This document shows positions 17,026-26,311 of a DNA stretch of 64,000 nucleotides, piece after piece. The DNA is taken from NCBI GenBank assembly GCA_034521225.1, contig JAXHMR010000022.1, positions 62,001 through 126,000 of the forward strand, in the 5' to 3' direction. Source of the stretch: Woeseia sp034521225 (GTDB lineage Bacteria > Pseudomonadota > Gammaproteobacteria > Steroidobacterales > Woeseiaceae). The notes under the pieces are model-generated. The model was not told where the DNA came from. It ran no database searches and was given only the letters and a program-made list of their open reading frames with translations. Numbering within the stretch: the stretch's first letter is position 1; each line of letters begins with the position of its first letter. The position numbers and the translations under genes are program-made.

Positions 17026-19050
17026 ATGGCCAATCCTTTACTCGATACCTCAGAACTGCCGCGTTTCAGCGACCTGAAACCGGAACACACGTTGCCGGCG
17101 CTGCGCGAGCTTATCGCAGCCCACCGCCGAAAGCTTGCCGGTCTCCTGCAGGATCCCGCGACGCACGATTTCGAATCACTGGTGCCGGCACTCGAGAACA
17201 TGCAGCACGAGTTGCGGCGTGTCTGGTCGCCGATTACGCACCTGCAAAGCGTGCTTGAAGACCCGGCCTGGCGTGATGCCTACAACGAGGCGCTGCCGCT
17301 ATTGACCGAATACGACACCGAATTATCACAGAATCGGGAGCTGTACGACGCCTACCGGCAGGTCGCCGGGCGCATGCCGGAGGACGCCTCCGCCGAGTGC
17401 CGTACGCTCGTCGAACACGCACTGCGTGACTTTCGCCTTGCCGGTGTCGCATTGCCGGAACACGAGAAGGATGAGTTTCGTGACATACGCCAGCAGCTGG
17501 CGCGCATCCAGGCCAAATTCGACCAGAATGTCCAGGATTCGACCGACAGCTGGAGCCGTCACGTAGCCGAAGCAGACCTCGACGGATTGCCCGAATCGAT
17601 CATCATGCGGGCGAGGAAGGCGGCCGCCGACCGTGGCCTCGATGGCGGCTGTTACCTGACGCTCGATTTCCCGACATGGCAGGCCGTAAGCCTGCACGCG
17701 AAGAATCGTGAGCTGCGGCAAATCTTTTACCGGGCGTGGTCGACGCGGGCGTCGGACCAGGCCGATGATCGTGGTTGGGACAACAGCGACAATATAGAAG
17801 AAATACTTAGGCTGCGTCATCGTGCGGCCGCGCTGGTGGGCTACCCGAATTACGCGGAATATTCACTTGCCACGAAGATGGCGGCCAGCGCCGATGAAGT
17901 CACCGGCTTCCTGCGCGAACTCGCGTCGAAAACCCGTCCAGCCGCAGAGGCGGAAATGCGGGAATTGCAGGATCTCGCGCCGCAGCCACTCGAAGCGTGG
18001 GACATTCCCTATTGGCTCGAAAAACTGAAGCAGAAAAAGTATTCGGTATCCGATGAGGCGTTGCGCAAGTACTTTCCGGCGGATCGTGTCAAAAAGGGCC
18101 TGTTCGAACTGGCCGGACGGCTGTACGGCGTGACGCTGGCCGCCAACGATGATGTCGCAACATGGCATCCCGCCGTTCGATACTTCGAGGTCCACGACCG
18201 TGACGGCTCGACGATCGGCGGTTTTTACACGGACCTGTATGCCCGTACCGGCAAGCGCAACGGCGCGTGGATAGACGAATGCATCGTGCGCAAAAACCTG
18301 GCGGGGGAGAATGTCATTCCCGTTGGCTACCTTGTCTGCAATTTTTCGCCACCGAACGACGCGGGCGTGTCGTTGCTTACGCACAGCGACGTCGTTACCC
18401 TGTTCCACGAATTTGGGCACATGCTGCATCACCTGCTTACCCGTATCGACTACCCTGCCATAGCTGGCATTAACGGCGTTCCCTGGGACGCTGTCGAGCT
18501 GCCGAGCCAATTCATGGAAAATTTTGCGTGGAACCGGGAAGTGCTGACCGGTGCATCGGCGCATATTGAAACCGGCGAACCGTTGCCGGAAGACATGTTC
18601 GAGCGGCTCCTGAACAGCCGGCATTGCGGCGCCGCACTCGCAATGTTGCGGCAGATCGAATTTGCCCTGTTCGATTTTTGTATACATGCGAACTACGATC
18701 CCGACGCAGGGGCACGGCCGCTTGAACTGTTGAAGAAAGTTCGCGATGAAGTCGCGCTGGTGCGCCATCCCGACTTCAATCGCTTTCCCCAGAGCTTTTC
18801 GCACATATTTGCCGGCGGTTACGCGGCTGGCTACTACAGCTACAAGTGGGCGGAAGTCCTGGCGGCCGATGCCTTTTCGGCATTCGAGGAAGCCGGTATT
18901 TTCGATGAACATACGGCTGCACGCTTTCGCCGGGAGATTCTCGAAGTAGGCGGAAGCCGCGACATCATGCAGGCATTCGTCGCATTCAGGGGCCGCAAGC
19001 CGACGCTCGATGCACTGTTACGCCATACAGGTATCGGCAAGGCCGCATGA
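17026..19050 (+). CDS. prlC: Oligopeptidase A (M3 family metallopeptidase)
   Basis: 674 residues (E. coli PrlC 680). Cytoplasmic zinc peptidase that degrades short peptides, including cleaved signal peptides. The zinc site HEFGH is at residues 461-465 (His461, Glu462, His465), with the third ligand region after MENFAW. The YYSYKWAEVLAADAF segment near the C-terminus is typical of the M3 family. It overlaps xthA by ATGA, so the two are translationally coupled. With the exported peptidases elsewhere in the window it would finish breakdown of imported peptides. Confidence 0.96.
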   Translation: MANPLLDTSELPRFSDLKPEHTLPALRELIAAHRRKLAGLLQDPATHDFESLVPALENMQHELRRVWSPITHLQSVLEDPAWRDAYNEALPLLTEYDTELSQNRELYDAYRQVAGRMPEDASAECRTLVEHALRDFRLAGVALPEHEKDEFRDIRQQLARIQAKFDQNVQDSTDSWSRHVAEADLDGLPESIIMRARKAAADRGLDGGCYLTLDFPTWQAVSLHAKNRELRQIFYRAWSTRASDQADDRGWDNSDNIEEILRLRHRAAALVGYPNYAEYSLATKMAASADEVTGFLRELASKTRPAAEAEMRELQDLAPQPLEAWDIPYWLEKLKQKKYSVSDEALRKYFPADRVKKGLFELAGRLYGVTLAANDDVATWHPAVRYFEVHDRDGSTIGGFYTDLYARTGKRNGAWIDECIVRKNLAGENVIPVGYLVCNFSPPNDAGVSLLTHSDVVTLFHEFGHMLHHLLTRIDYPAIAGINGVPWDAVELPSQFMENFAWNREVLTGASAHIETGEPLPEDMFERLLNSRHCGAALAMLRQIEFALFDFCIHANYDPDAGARPLELLKKVRDEVALVRHPDFNRFPQSFSHIFAGGYAAGYYSYKWAEVLAADAFSAFEEAGIFDEHTAARFRREILEVGGSRDIMQAFVAFRGRKPTLDALLRHTGIGKAA

Positions 19051-19814
19051 AGCTGGCCACCTGGAACGTCAATTCACTCAAGGTGCGCCTGCCGCACGTG
19101 CTCGAGTGGCTCGCAAGCGCAAACCCCGATGTGCTGGTGATGCAGGAGATCAAGCAACTGAGCGAAGTGTTTCCGGAGGAAGCGTTCCGCGATCTCGGTT
19201 ACCACGCACTGGCGAATGGCCAGAAGACCTATAACGGCGTGGCCACGGTCGCACGAGCAGCACTCGAGGACCCCATCACGGACCTGCCCGGCTTTGATGA
19301 CGTGCAGCGGCGGGTACTGGCGACCACCGTCGATAATGTCCGCGTTATCAACCTGTACGTGCCCAACGGCCAGAGCGTCGGGTCCGACAAGTATGAATAC
19401 AAGTTGCGCTGGCTCGCCGCACTACGTGACTGGCTGGCAGCGGAACTTACGAACCACGAGAAGCTCGTGGTCCTGGGTGATTTCAATATCGCGCCCGAAG
19501 ACCGGGATGTCTACGATCCCGTGAAGTGGGGCGACGATGTGCTTTGCAGCGAGCCGGAGCGTGCCGCATTGAGGTCACTGTTCGACCTGGGGCTCGTTGA
19601 CGTCTTTCGCCAGTTCGAGCAACCGGACGCGATATTCAGCTGGTGGGATTATCGCGCGGCGGCCTTCCGGCGCAATGCCGGGCTGCGCATAGACCTGATC
19701 CTGGCGAGCCCGGCGCTTGCGCAAAAATGCCTGTCAAGCCTCGTCGACCGCGAGCCGCGCACGTGGGAGCGCCCGTCCGACCATACTCCTGTAATTGCCG
19801 AGTTTTCTGTGTGA
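19047..19814 (+). CDS. xthA: Exodeoxyribonuclease III
   Basis: 255 residues. AP endonuclease and 3'-5' exonuclease of the exonuclease-endonuclease-phosphatase fold. Catalytic elements: TWNVNSLKVRLP (Asn7), VMQEIK (Glu34), NLYVPNGQ, GDFNIAPEDRDVYDP (Asp/Asn pair) and the C-terminal SDHTPV (Asp-His). The start overlaps the prlC stop. Repairs abasic sites, complementing Tag on the same chromosome segment. Confidence 0.95.
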   Translation: MKLATWNVNSLKVRLPHVLEWLASANPDVLVMQEIKQLSEVFPEEAFRDLGYHALANGQKTYNGVATVARAALEDPITDLPGFDDVQRRVLATTVDNVRVINLYVPNGQSVGSDKYEYKLRWLAALRDWLAAELTNHEKLVVLGDFNIAPEDRDVYDPVKWGDDVLCSEPERAALRSLFDLGLVDVFRQFEQPDAIFSWWDYRAAAFRRNAGLRIDLILASPALAQKCLSSLVDREPRTWERPSDHTPVIAEFSV

Positions 19815-19961
19815 CAGCCGCCCTGCGGATGTGACATATTCCGCGATTATGTGTCTGACTCTTGCCAAAGAGCGTTGTATCATTTGCTGCCAGTGCGACC
19901 GGGCCTCGCGGGCTTCTGCCCTCCCGAACAACCTGTCGCCGCCGGCCATAGAACGGTCGCC

Positions 19962-21035
19962 ATGAAACTCGTGCCTGACAACAACAATAATAAGAGGCCG
20001 CTTTTGTCACAGGACCGCCGCAACGACTACGACGTCACGAATACTGTCCAGGTGAGTAACCCGGCGGCAGTTCGCGATGCCGTGCGCAAGCTCTACACCG
20101 ATACGTTCCCGGGTGCGCCGTTCGACAAGCTGTGGCTCGCCTTCTACGACTTCGAGCGCCTGTTCCGCGGCGACTACCCCGGCTACCTCGGGTGCGACAC
20201 GACCTATCACGACATGCAGCACACTCTCGACATGACGCTCGCTCTGGTACGGCTCGTCGCCGGTTACGAGACGAGTTGCGAAACACAGGACCGGCTCGGC
20301 CCCCGGCGCGCACAAATGGCCATTATCACGTCACTGTTCCATGACTCCGGTTACATTCGCCACAAGGAACGGGATCGCGACTTTCGTAACGGCGCGGAAT
20401 TTACGCAACACCATGTCTCGCGCAGCGCAGACTTCCTGCGGCGCTACCTGCCGGAACTGGGTCTCGGCAGCGATGCCGCCGTCAGCAGCATGATCGTGCA
20501 CTTTACCGGTTACGAACTCGACCTCGACAACATCGAACTCGATGATCCACGCGATGCACTCTGCGGTCACCTGTTAGGCACAGCGGACCTGATTGCACAG
20601 ATGGCAGACCGTTGCTACCTGGAAAAATGCCGCGACCGGCTCTACAAGGAATTCGTCCTCGGCGGAATCGCGATCGAGAACGCCCGTGCCGGTGAGTACA
20701 CGGTGCGCTACGAATCCGGAACCGACCTGCTGCGCAAGACGCCGCATTTCTACCAGGAGGTCCTGCGCACCCGGCTGCAGGCAAAGTTTAACCGGGCATA
20801 CCGTTACATCGAGGTGCTCTACGACGGCCAGAACCCTTACGTCGAGGCCATCCGCATCAACATGATGCATCTGGCAAAGATCGTCAAAACCGGCGACTGG
20901 ATGCTGTTGCGACGGAGCCCACCGATATTTGTCGGCGAAGAGGATGCACCAAACAGCATGGACCAGCTCGTCGATACAGAGCTGTCACGCGTACCTGCCC
21001 GGCATACGGAAGCACTGCGGTACGTCTCTGCGTAG
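19962..21035 (+). CDS. HD-domain metal-dependent phosphohydrolase
   Basis: 357 residues from ATG 19962 (an in-frame GTG at 19851 would add 37 residues of poor quality; no clear Shine-Dalgarno decides). The HD fold is recognisable from YHDMQHTLDMTLALV (first metal His), SLFHDSGYIRH (the HD pair) and HHVSRSADFL further on. PDE-like HD enzymes bind two divalent metals; the true substrate, whether a cyclic nucleotide or a nucleotide monophosphate, cannot be told. Mostly alpha-helical, no signal peptide, no membrane segment. Stands between xthA and a convergent membrane-protein gene. Confidence 0.8.
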   Translation: MKLVPDNNNNKRPLLSQDRRNDYDVTNTVQVSNPAAVRDAVRKLYTDTFPGAPFDKLWLAFYDFERLFRGDYPGYLGCDTTYHDMQHTLDMTLALVRLVAGYETSCETQDRLGPRRAQMAIITSLFHDSGYIRHKERDRDFRNGAEFTQHHVSRSADFLRRYLPELGLGSDAAVSSMIVHFTGYELDLDNIELDDPRDALCGHLLGTADLIAQMADRCYLEKCRDRLYKEFVLGGIAIENARAGEYTVRYESGTDLLRKTPHFYQEVLRTRLQAKFNRAYRYIEVLYDGQNPYVEAIRINMMHLAKIVKTGDWMLLRRSPPIFVGEEDAPNSMDQLVDTELSRVPARHTEALRYVSA

Positions 21036-21054
21036 CAGGGGGTACCGGCGCGGG

Positions 21055-21585
21055 TCAGGTTTGCTGCTCGCGCATCCGGCGCAGCGCGACGGCTTCCTCG
21101 CGGCTGAGCCTGCGGCCACTGTAAAACGCCGCCAGCGTCGCGGCAAAGAGCATGTAGATGATTTCGACCGTCTGAAAATTCTGGAGGACGAAGACCCGGA
21201 TCGTATGAAGCGAAATCTCCCCGACCAGCGTCAGTACCGGCGTATAAAACTCGCGGCTGGTCAGGAACAACGCAACGATAAAGCTCCCGGCGAAAGCCGC
21301 TACGCAAGTAAGCGCCCCGGCCAGCACCGGATACGACCAGTGTAAGCCGCGCCCGTAGCGCTGGATCGCGCGGCCGACGACAAAACCCTGCACAACGGAG
21401 AACCACGGAAAGTAGCGATCAAACACGAGCGCCAGGGCCACCCACAGCGCAATGGTCAGCAGCACGGCGACACCGCCGGCCACAGCCGCGCCCTGCAGCG
21501 ACTGCTCCCGGAGCAGGAGGCCGGCATCAACGGGGGGTGTGTTCGGGTCGGGGCGGCTGGAATGGCGCTTGCGAAGTCGATGCAT
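21055..21585 (-). CDS. Small integral membrane protein of unknown function
   Basis: 176 residues, family not recognised. A basic, proline-containing N-terminus (~1-32) is followed by about four hydrophobic segments (roughly 33-55, 60-75, 85-108, 138-152) and a short Arg-rich cytoplasmic tail. The pattern suggests an inner-membrane protein with cytoplasmic termini. It is the last gene of a minus-strand run after cls and the ornithine-cyclodeaminase-family gene, 52 bases from the latter. Confidence 0.6.
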   Translation of the reverse strand: MHRLRKRHSSRPDPNTPPVDAGLLLREQSLQGAAVAGGVAVLLTIALWVALALVFDRYFPWFSVVQGFVVGRAIQRYGRGLHWSYPVLAGALTCVAAFAGSFIVALFLTSREFYTPVLTLVGEISLHTIRVFVLQNFQTVEIIYMLFAATLAAFYSGRRLSREEAVALRRMREQQT

Positions 21586-21637
21586 TTAAAACAATGGCTG
21601 GCGGGGACCAGCCCGGAGAGCGGATTTACCGGTGCGC

Positions 21638-22595
21638 CTATGGTAAAGAAGCCGGCGACGATAAGCGATCCCGGACGAGTTGCGCTGCGGCAAGGTCTTC
21701 CAGTGAACAGCCAACTGACTTGAACAACGTGATAGCGTCCGCGCTCTGCCGGCCGGGGTGCTCCCCGCGGCAAAGCTGTCCGAGATCGGCGCGTATATCG
21801 TTGCGCTCGAGGGCGCCGCTTGCCAGCGCCTGGACAATCTCGCCGGCCTCCGCCAGCGCGCCATCAATGGTATCGACGTAGACGTCAGAACGTTTGAGTG
21901 CGCTGTCGTCAGCTTCCCGCATTTCCGGCGTGAAGGCTCCAACCAGGTCGATATGCTGCCCGGCGTTGAGCTGCTCGCCCGGTATCAGCGGATCGCGGCT
22001 CAGCGTCGCCGCGCTGATGATATCGGCTCGTGCCATAGCATCGCCGATGTCCGCCACACACTCGATGGTGACACCGGGAAGGTCGAGTTCATCGGCAATT
22101 GCGCGCGCCGCCTCTGGACGCCGGCCCCAGACCATCACCCGCTCGATGGCACGGACGCTCGCGTGCGCCATGATCAGGTGCGGCGCAAGATTGCCGGTTC
22201 CGATCATTAGCAGCGCAGCCGAGTCCGTACGCGACAGGTAGCGCGATGCGAGGGCCGATGCAGCAGCGGTACGTCGCAGCGTCAGCTCGGCACCGTCAAG
22301 AACGGCCAGCGCCATGCCGCTTTCCGCATCCAGCAGCAGGTAGGCCGCATTGACCGAGCGCGATGCCACGCTCGGCGTTGTCGGGGAATACCGTTGCGAT
22401 CTTGACGCCGAGCGCCTTGCCTGGCTGCCAGGCCGGCATCAGCAACAGCGTCGCATCGGGCCGTCCGGGAACGTCAACCACGTGGTGCGTGCGCGGCGGC
22501 ATCCGGCCGTCGCTCCGAAATGCGGCGTCGAGCGCATCGATCAGCGCGTCGTACGGTAATGCGTCGGCTACCGCCGGGTCATCGAAATACTGCAC
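21638..22595 (-). CDS. Ornithine cyclodeaminase / mu-crystallin family protein, split by a frameshift
   Basis: Two overlapping frames (22296-22595 and 21638-22369) together give one ~318-residue protein, the normal family length. The N-terminal part has the substrate lysine region ALGVKIATVFPDN. The C-terminal part has the Rossmann motif MIGTGNLAPHLI and the catalytic Asp region GAFTPEMREADD. The break is at about 22358-22366 on the plus strand, where one extra base turns GIASVNAAYLLLDAES out of frame. The family includes ornithine cyclodeaminase, alanine dehydrogenase and ketimine reductases; the substrate is unknown. Ends 18 bases before cls begins to be read out on the same strand, so likely in its operon. 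Either an assembly indel or a recent pseudogene. Confidence 0.85.
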
Positions 22596-22613
22596 GGATA
22601 CTCTGCCGGATCG

Positions 22614-24044
22614 TCACAGGTAGGGTGTAAACAGCGCGGCCGCGGAATCGCGCAAGCGAATGCCGACGGAACGGTTCGCGAGATCAGCGTAGCGCGCCCT
22701 CGCGCTGACGGCAACCACCCGCTCGAAGTACGAATCGATTTCGCGATTGAACGCTTCTGAGAAGACTTCGATCCCCAATTCAAAATTGAGCCGGAGACTC
22801 CGGGTATCGAGGTTAGCGGATCCTATCATCGAATAATTGCCATCAATACACAGCAGCTTGGCGTGGCAGAAGGGCGCCGGCTGATAGTACGCCTCGATAT
22901 CCCAGCGCAATATTTCGGCCAGCAGGTTGCGCTGTGCCCAGTCCACGTAAAACAGGTTGTTCTTTTGTGGCAGCACGAGCCGGACCTTGACACCACGCAA
23001 CGCCGCGGATTCGATCGATGCCATCAGCTCACGGCCAGGCAGGAAGTACGGCGTCATGATGTCGACGGACTTCTCAGCGGCGCTGATGACCGTCTGGATC
23101 GTCGATGCAAGTGCATCAAGTTCGTCATCCGGTCCGTCCGGCAAAACCCGGCAGCCCATATCGGCCGGCTGGTGCGGCGGTGCCGCATTGGTCACTTCGA
23201 CCGGGGTGCCGCTCGCGAAATGCCAGTCGAAGCAGAACAGATCGACCAGGTCAGAGACTACGGGACCTCGCAATGCAAAATGCACGTCGGAAATTTCACG
23301 CTCCTGATTCGTTGCAGACGTGTGCTGGTCGCTGATATTCATGCCGCCCGCAAAACCGACCTGGTTATCGACCAGAAGCATCTTGCGATGATGGCGAAGA
23401 TTGACGTAGATGCTCGGCGGTAGCAGGCGCGGCGGCAGGAAACGGGCGACCGGAACCCCGCGCTTTCTCAGCATGCGCGATGGCCTGCGCCATGAGTAGA
23501 GCTCACCGACGCCATCGATAAGTACGCGCACATCGACACCGCGCGCGACGGCGCGCTGCAGTGCGTCGGCAAATGCCAAGCCGGTTGCGTCAACCTTGAA
23601 GATGTATGTTGCGAGCATTACCCGCTCACTGGCCTGGTCGATAGCCGCGAGCATCTCCGGATAGGCGGCTTCGCCGTTGTACAACGGCCTGACGTCGTTG
23701 CCATCGGTGATTGCGTTGCCGCTCACCCGCCAGCCTGCATAGCGTATGCCTACCTCGCCTTTATGCGCGGACTGGATTTTCCTCAGGCCGACCTCGTACC
23801 CGACGTGCAGGAACCGCCGCTGCAGACCCTGTGCGCGGGTTCGTACACGATTGATTCCGAACAGGAAATAGGCAATCGGCCCGCCATAGGGTATGAAGAT
23901 GCAGGCCATGATCCAGCCCATCGCCGCCCGTGGATCACGCTTGTACAGCAGCGCGTGGTAGACGCCCCAGGCGGCGGGCGCGAAGTAAACCAGTACCAGC
24001 AGGTAAGTCGGCATTGCGTCTCGATAGGGCGGCAATGCCGACAA
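22614..24044 (-). CDS. cls: Cardiolipin synthase (phospholipase D family)
   Basis: 476 residues. Joins two phosphatidylglycerols to cardiolipin at the inner membrane. Two N-terminal membrane segments (about 12-32 and 42-62) form the PLDc_N region with the FIPYGGPIAYFLFG signature. Two HxKxxxxD catalytic motifs follow: HHRKMLLVDNQVGFAGGMN in the first half and CHAKLLCIDGNYSMIGSAN in the second. The start TTG at 24044 has GGAGG about 10 bases upstream; ATG 24014 is the alternative. First gene of a minus-strand run, divergent from the nuclease gene. Confidence 0.93.
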   Translation of the reverse strand: MSALPPYRDAMPTYLLVLVYFAPAAWGVYHALLYKRDPRAAMGWIMACIFIPYGGPIAYFLFGINRVRTRAQGLQRRFLHVGYEVGLRKIQSAHKGEVGIRYAGWRVSGNAITDGNDVRPLYNGEAAYPEMLAAIDQASERVMLATYIFKVDATGLAFADALQRAVARGVDVRVLIDGVGELYSWRRPSRMLRKRGVPVARFLPPRLLPPSIYVNLRHHRKMLLVDNQVGFAGGMNISDQHTSATNQEREISDVHFALRGPVVSDLVDLFCFDWHFASGTPVEVTNAAPPHQPADMGCRVLPDGPDDELDALASTIQTVISAAEKSVDIMTPYFLPGRELMASIESAALRGVKVRLVLPQKNNLFYVDWAQRNLLAEILRWDIEAYYQPAPFCHAKLLCIDGNYSMIGSANLDTRSLRLNFELGIEVFSEAFNREIDSYFERVVAVSARARYADLANRSVGIRLRDSAAALFTPYL

Positions 24045-24085
24045 TATAACGCATCCTCCGCGCTATACTCATCGAAGTATGGCGA

Positions 24086-26311
24086 TTGAATTACAAAACC
24101 GGATCACGGACCGAACCTGTGGATTTTGACCAGACACACTGGATTCCGGTCCGGCAACAACCTAAGCTTCCGACGTTTTACTATCACGAGCACTTTCTCG
24201 AGATGCTGGCTTTTGTCGAGCAGCACTATGCACATGTGCTGCTGCCCGAACATGTGGCCTTCATTGGGGATTTTCGCGAACTGCCGGTCGATGCGCAGCG
24301 GCTCTATGCAAGGCTCGTCAATCGCAAGGGCCGTATTTTTGCCGTGCGCAAACTGCGCTATCCCGAACTTGGCGACTGCGAACCACTGGTCCGGGAACTG
24401 ATTAGTCGCCAATGGCTCGATACGCCGCGGGTGGAGCATCTCGAGGACCTGTTCAGCCTGATGACGCGGAGCGAGATCTACCGTGTGCTAATGCCCGTTT
24501 TCGCCGGCATGAGCCGGTCACTGAAAAAGGCCGAGCTTGTCCACTTTGCACGAGAGCACTGCCCGCCCGCGGAATTCCTCCAGCGCGTCGATGCCGGCCG
24601 TTATTGCATACAGCGCCGTAGCGGTGCTGTGCGCTTCCTGTCGTTTTTGTACTTCGGGCGGGTACAGGACAGCCTGTCCCGGTTTACGATGCGCGACTTG
24701 GGCCTCGTGCGGACGCAGGACCTCCATGAGACCTACGAGGCGCGCTACCAGGAGCGCGACGAGGCCGCCGAACATTTCCACTATGCCGCGCGCGTCGATG
24801 AGCTGGCGTCGGCCAGCGATGACAGGCTGCGTGATCTGGCCCGCGACGACTGGCCGGAGCCGCAGTTTGCCGGTAGCGCAGCGCTCCGCGACAAGCTCGC
24901 ATACCGGCTCGGCCGTAGTCTCGAGGTGCTCGGCGACCATGAGACGGCACTCACTACATACCGGCGAGGCGAGTGCGCCCGGTGCAGCGAGCGCACGGCA
25001 CGTCTGCTGCTGAAGACCGGACGACGGGACGAAGCGCAGGCGCACCTCGAGCAATGCCTGGACAATCCAAAAAGCGAGGAAGAATGGTTTTTTGCACGCG
25101 ACCTTTACGAACAGAAGTTCAGGCAGAAGCGTACGTCGTCCGGCACCGATACGTTGCGCGCGGCGGAAACCATCGACATCGACGAGTCGCAATCCGGCAA
25201 CGCGGAACGGGCGGCACTCGAACATTTTGAAGCCCGGGGCCAGCGCGCCTGGCGTGTCGAGAACCTGCTGTGGCGGACTTACTTCGGGCTGCTGTTCTGG
25301 GATGAGTTATTTGTTGACGACGCGGCGTCGCTGCACTCTCCGTTCGAGTTCCTGCCGGCATCACTTGCTGGCGGCAACTTTTTTGAACGCTACCGCGACT
25401 GTATCGAAGCACGGCTGTCAGGGCTCGACGACCCGGCCGCAACCAAACACGCGCTACTCAAGACGAGCACGCGCTACTACGGCACGGCAAACGGTGTGTT
25501 CCGCTGGCGCCGTTCGGTTCTCGATGCGCTTTTTGCGCTGGTGGACAAAGCACCGGCTGAATCGTCACGGCAGGTTTTACGGAACCTGTGCACGCATTAT
25601 TCCGATGCGCGGCACGGCTGGCCCGACCTGATGGTGCTGGACCCCGAGGGCGTTCGTTTCGTTGAGATCAAGGCCGAAGGCGATCAGCTCCGGCGTAACC
25701 AGCAATTGAGGCTGGCCCGGTTGCGTAACGCGGGCTTTCGCGCCGACGTCGTCTGCGTCCGCTGGGTCCTTGATCCCGGCCAGACGTATGTCGTCGTCGA
25801 CGTTGAGACGACCGGCGGGCGTGGTGAACAGCACCGCGTCACTGAGATCGGCGCCGTCAAGGTACGGGATGATCGCATCGTCGACCGGTTCCAGACGTTA
25901 CTGAATCCCCAGCGTGCAATACCGCCAGGCATTACGCGGCTGACCGGCATTACGCAGGCGATGGTCAGCAATGCGCCGTACTTCGCCGACATTGCCGCGG
26001 ACTTCGAACGCTTCATGGACGGCGCGATCTTCGTCGCGCACAACGTCGATTTCGACTACGTCTTTATCTCGCAGGAATTCAGGCGCATCGGACGACCGTT
26101 CCGCCATGCGAAACTCTGCACCTGCTCATCAATGCGCAAGCTGTACCCGGGGCACAAGTCCTACAGTCTCGGGAACCTGTGCCGGGCGTTCGATATCACG
26201 CTCAAGCAGCACCACCGCGCGCTGTGCGACGCCGAAGCCGCGGCGGAGCTGCTCATGCTTGTCAACGAGAAACGCCGCGAGCGTCTTGCCCAGCCCGCTG
26301 CCGCCGGTTAA
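24086..26311 (+). CDS. FAN1-like VRR-NUC nuclease fused to a DEDDh (DnaQ-like) 3'-5' exonuclease
   Basis: 741 residues. The N-terminal ~470 residues are helical and start with a stretch (TFYYHEHFLEMLAFVEQHY..) similar to bacterial FAN1. The VRR-NUC domain (about 480-560) has the PD-(D/E)xK residues Asp514 (GWPDLMV), Glu527 and Lys529 (FVEIKAEGD). From about residue 567 a complete DEDDh exonuclease follows: Asp572 and Glu574 in VVVDVETTGG, HNVDFDY (the second Asp), and HRALCDAEA (His and last Asp). FAN1 nucleases cut branched DNA and interstrand crosslinks; DnaQ-type domains trim 3' ends. The start is uncertain: TTG 24086 is given, and GTG 24119 is possible. Ends in a 4-base tail overlap with the convergent acylase gene. 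Confidence 0.88.
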   Translation: MNYKTGSRTEPVDFDQTHWIPVRQQPKLPTFYYHEHFLEMLAFVEQHYAHVLLPEHVAFIGDFRELPVDAQRLYARLVNRKGRIFAVRKLRYPELGDCEPLVRELISRQWLDTPRVEHLEDLFSLMTRSEIYRVLMPVFAGMSRSLKKAELVHFAREHCPPAEFLQRVDAGRYCIQRRSGAVRFLSFLYFGRVQDSLSRFTMRDLGLVRTQDLHETYEARYQERDEAAEHFHYAARVDELASASDDRLRDLARDDWPEPQFAGSAALRDKLAYRLGRSLEVLGDHETALTTYRRGECARCSERTARLLLKTGRRDEAQAHLEQCLDNPKSEEEWFFARDLYEQKFRQKRTSSGTDTLRAAETIDIDESQSGNAERAALEHFEARGQRAWRVENLLWRTYFGLLFWDELFVDDAASLHSPFEFLPASLAGGNFFERYRDCIEARLSGLDDPAATKHALLKTSTRYYGTANGVFRWRRSVLDALFALVDKAPAESSRQVLRNLCTHYSDARHGWPDLMVLDPEGVRFVEIKAEGDQLRRNQQLRLARLRNAGFRADVVCVRWVLDPGQTYVVVDVETTGGRGEQHRVTEIGAVKVRDDRIVDRFQTLLNPQRAIPPGITRLTGITQAMVSNAPYFADIAADFERFMDGAIFVAHNVDFDYVFISQEFRRIGRPFRHAKLCTCSSMRKLYPGHKSYSLGNLCRAFDITLKQHHRALCDAEAAAELLMLVNEKRRERLAQPAAAG

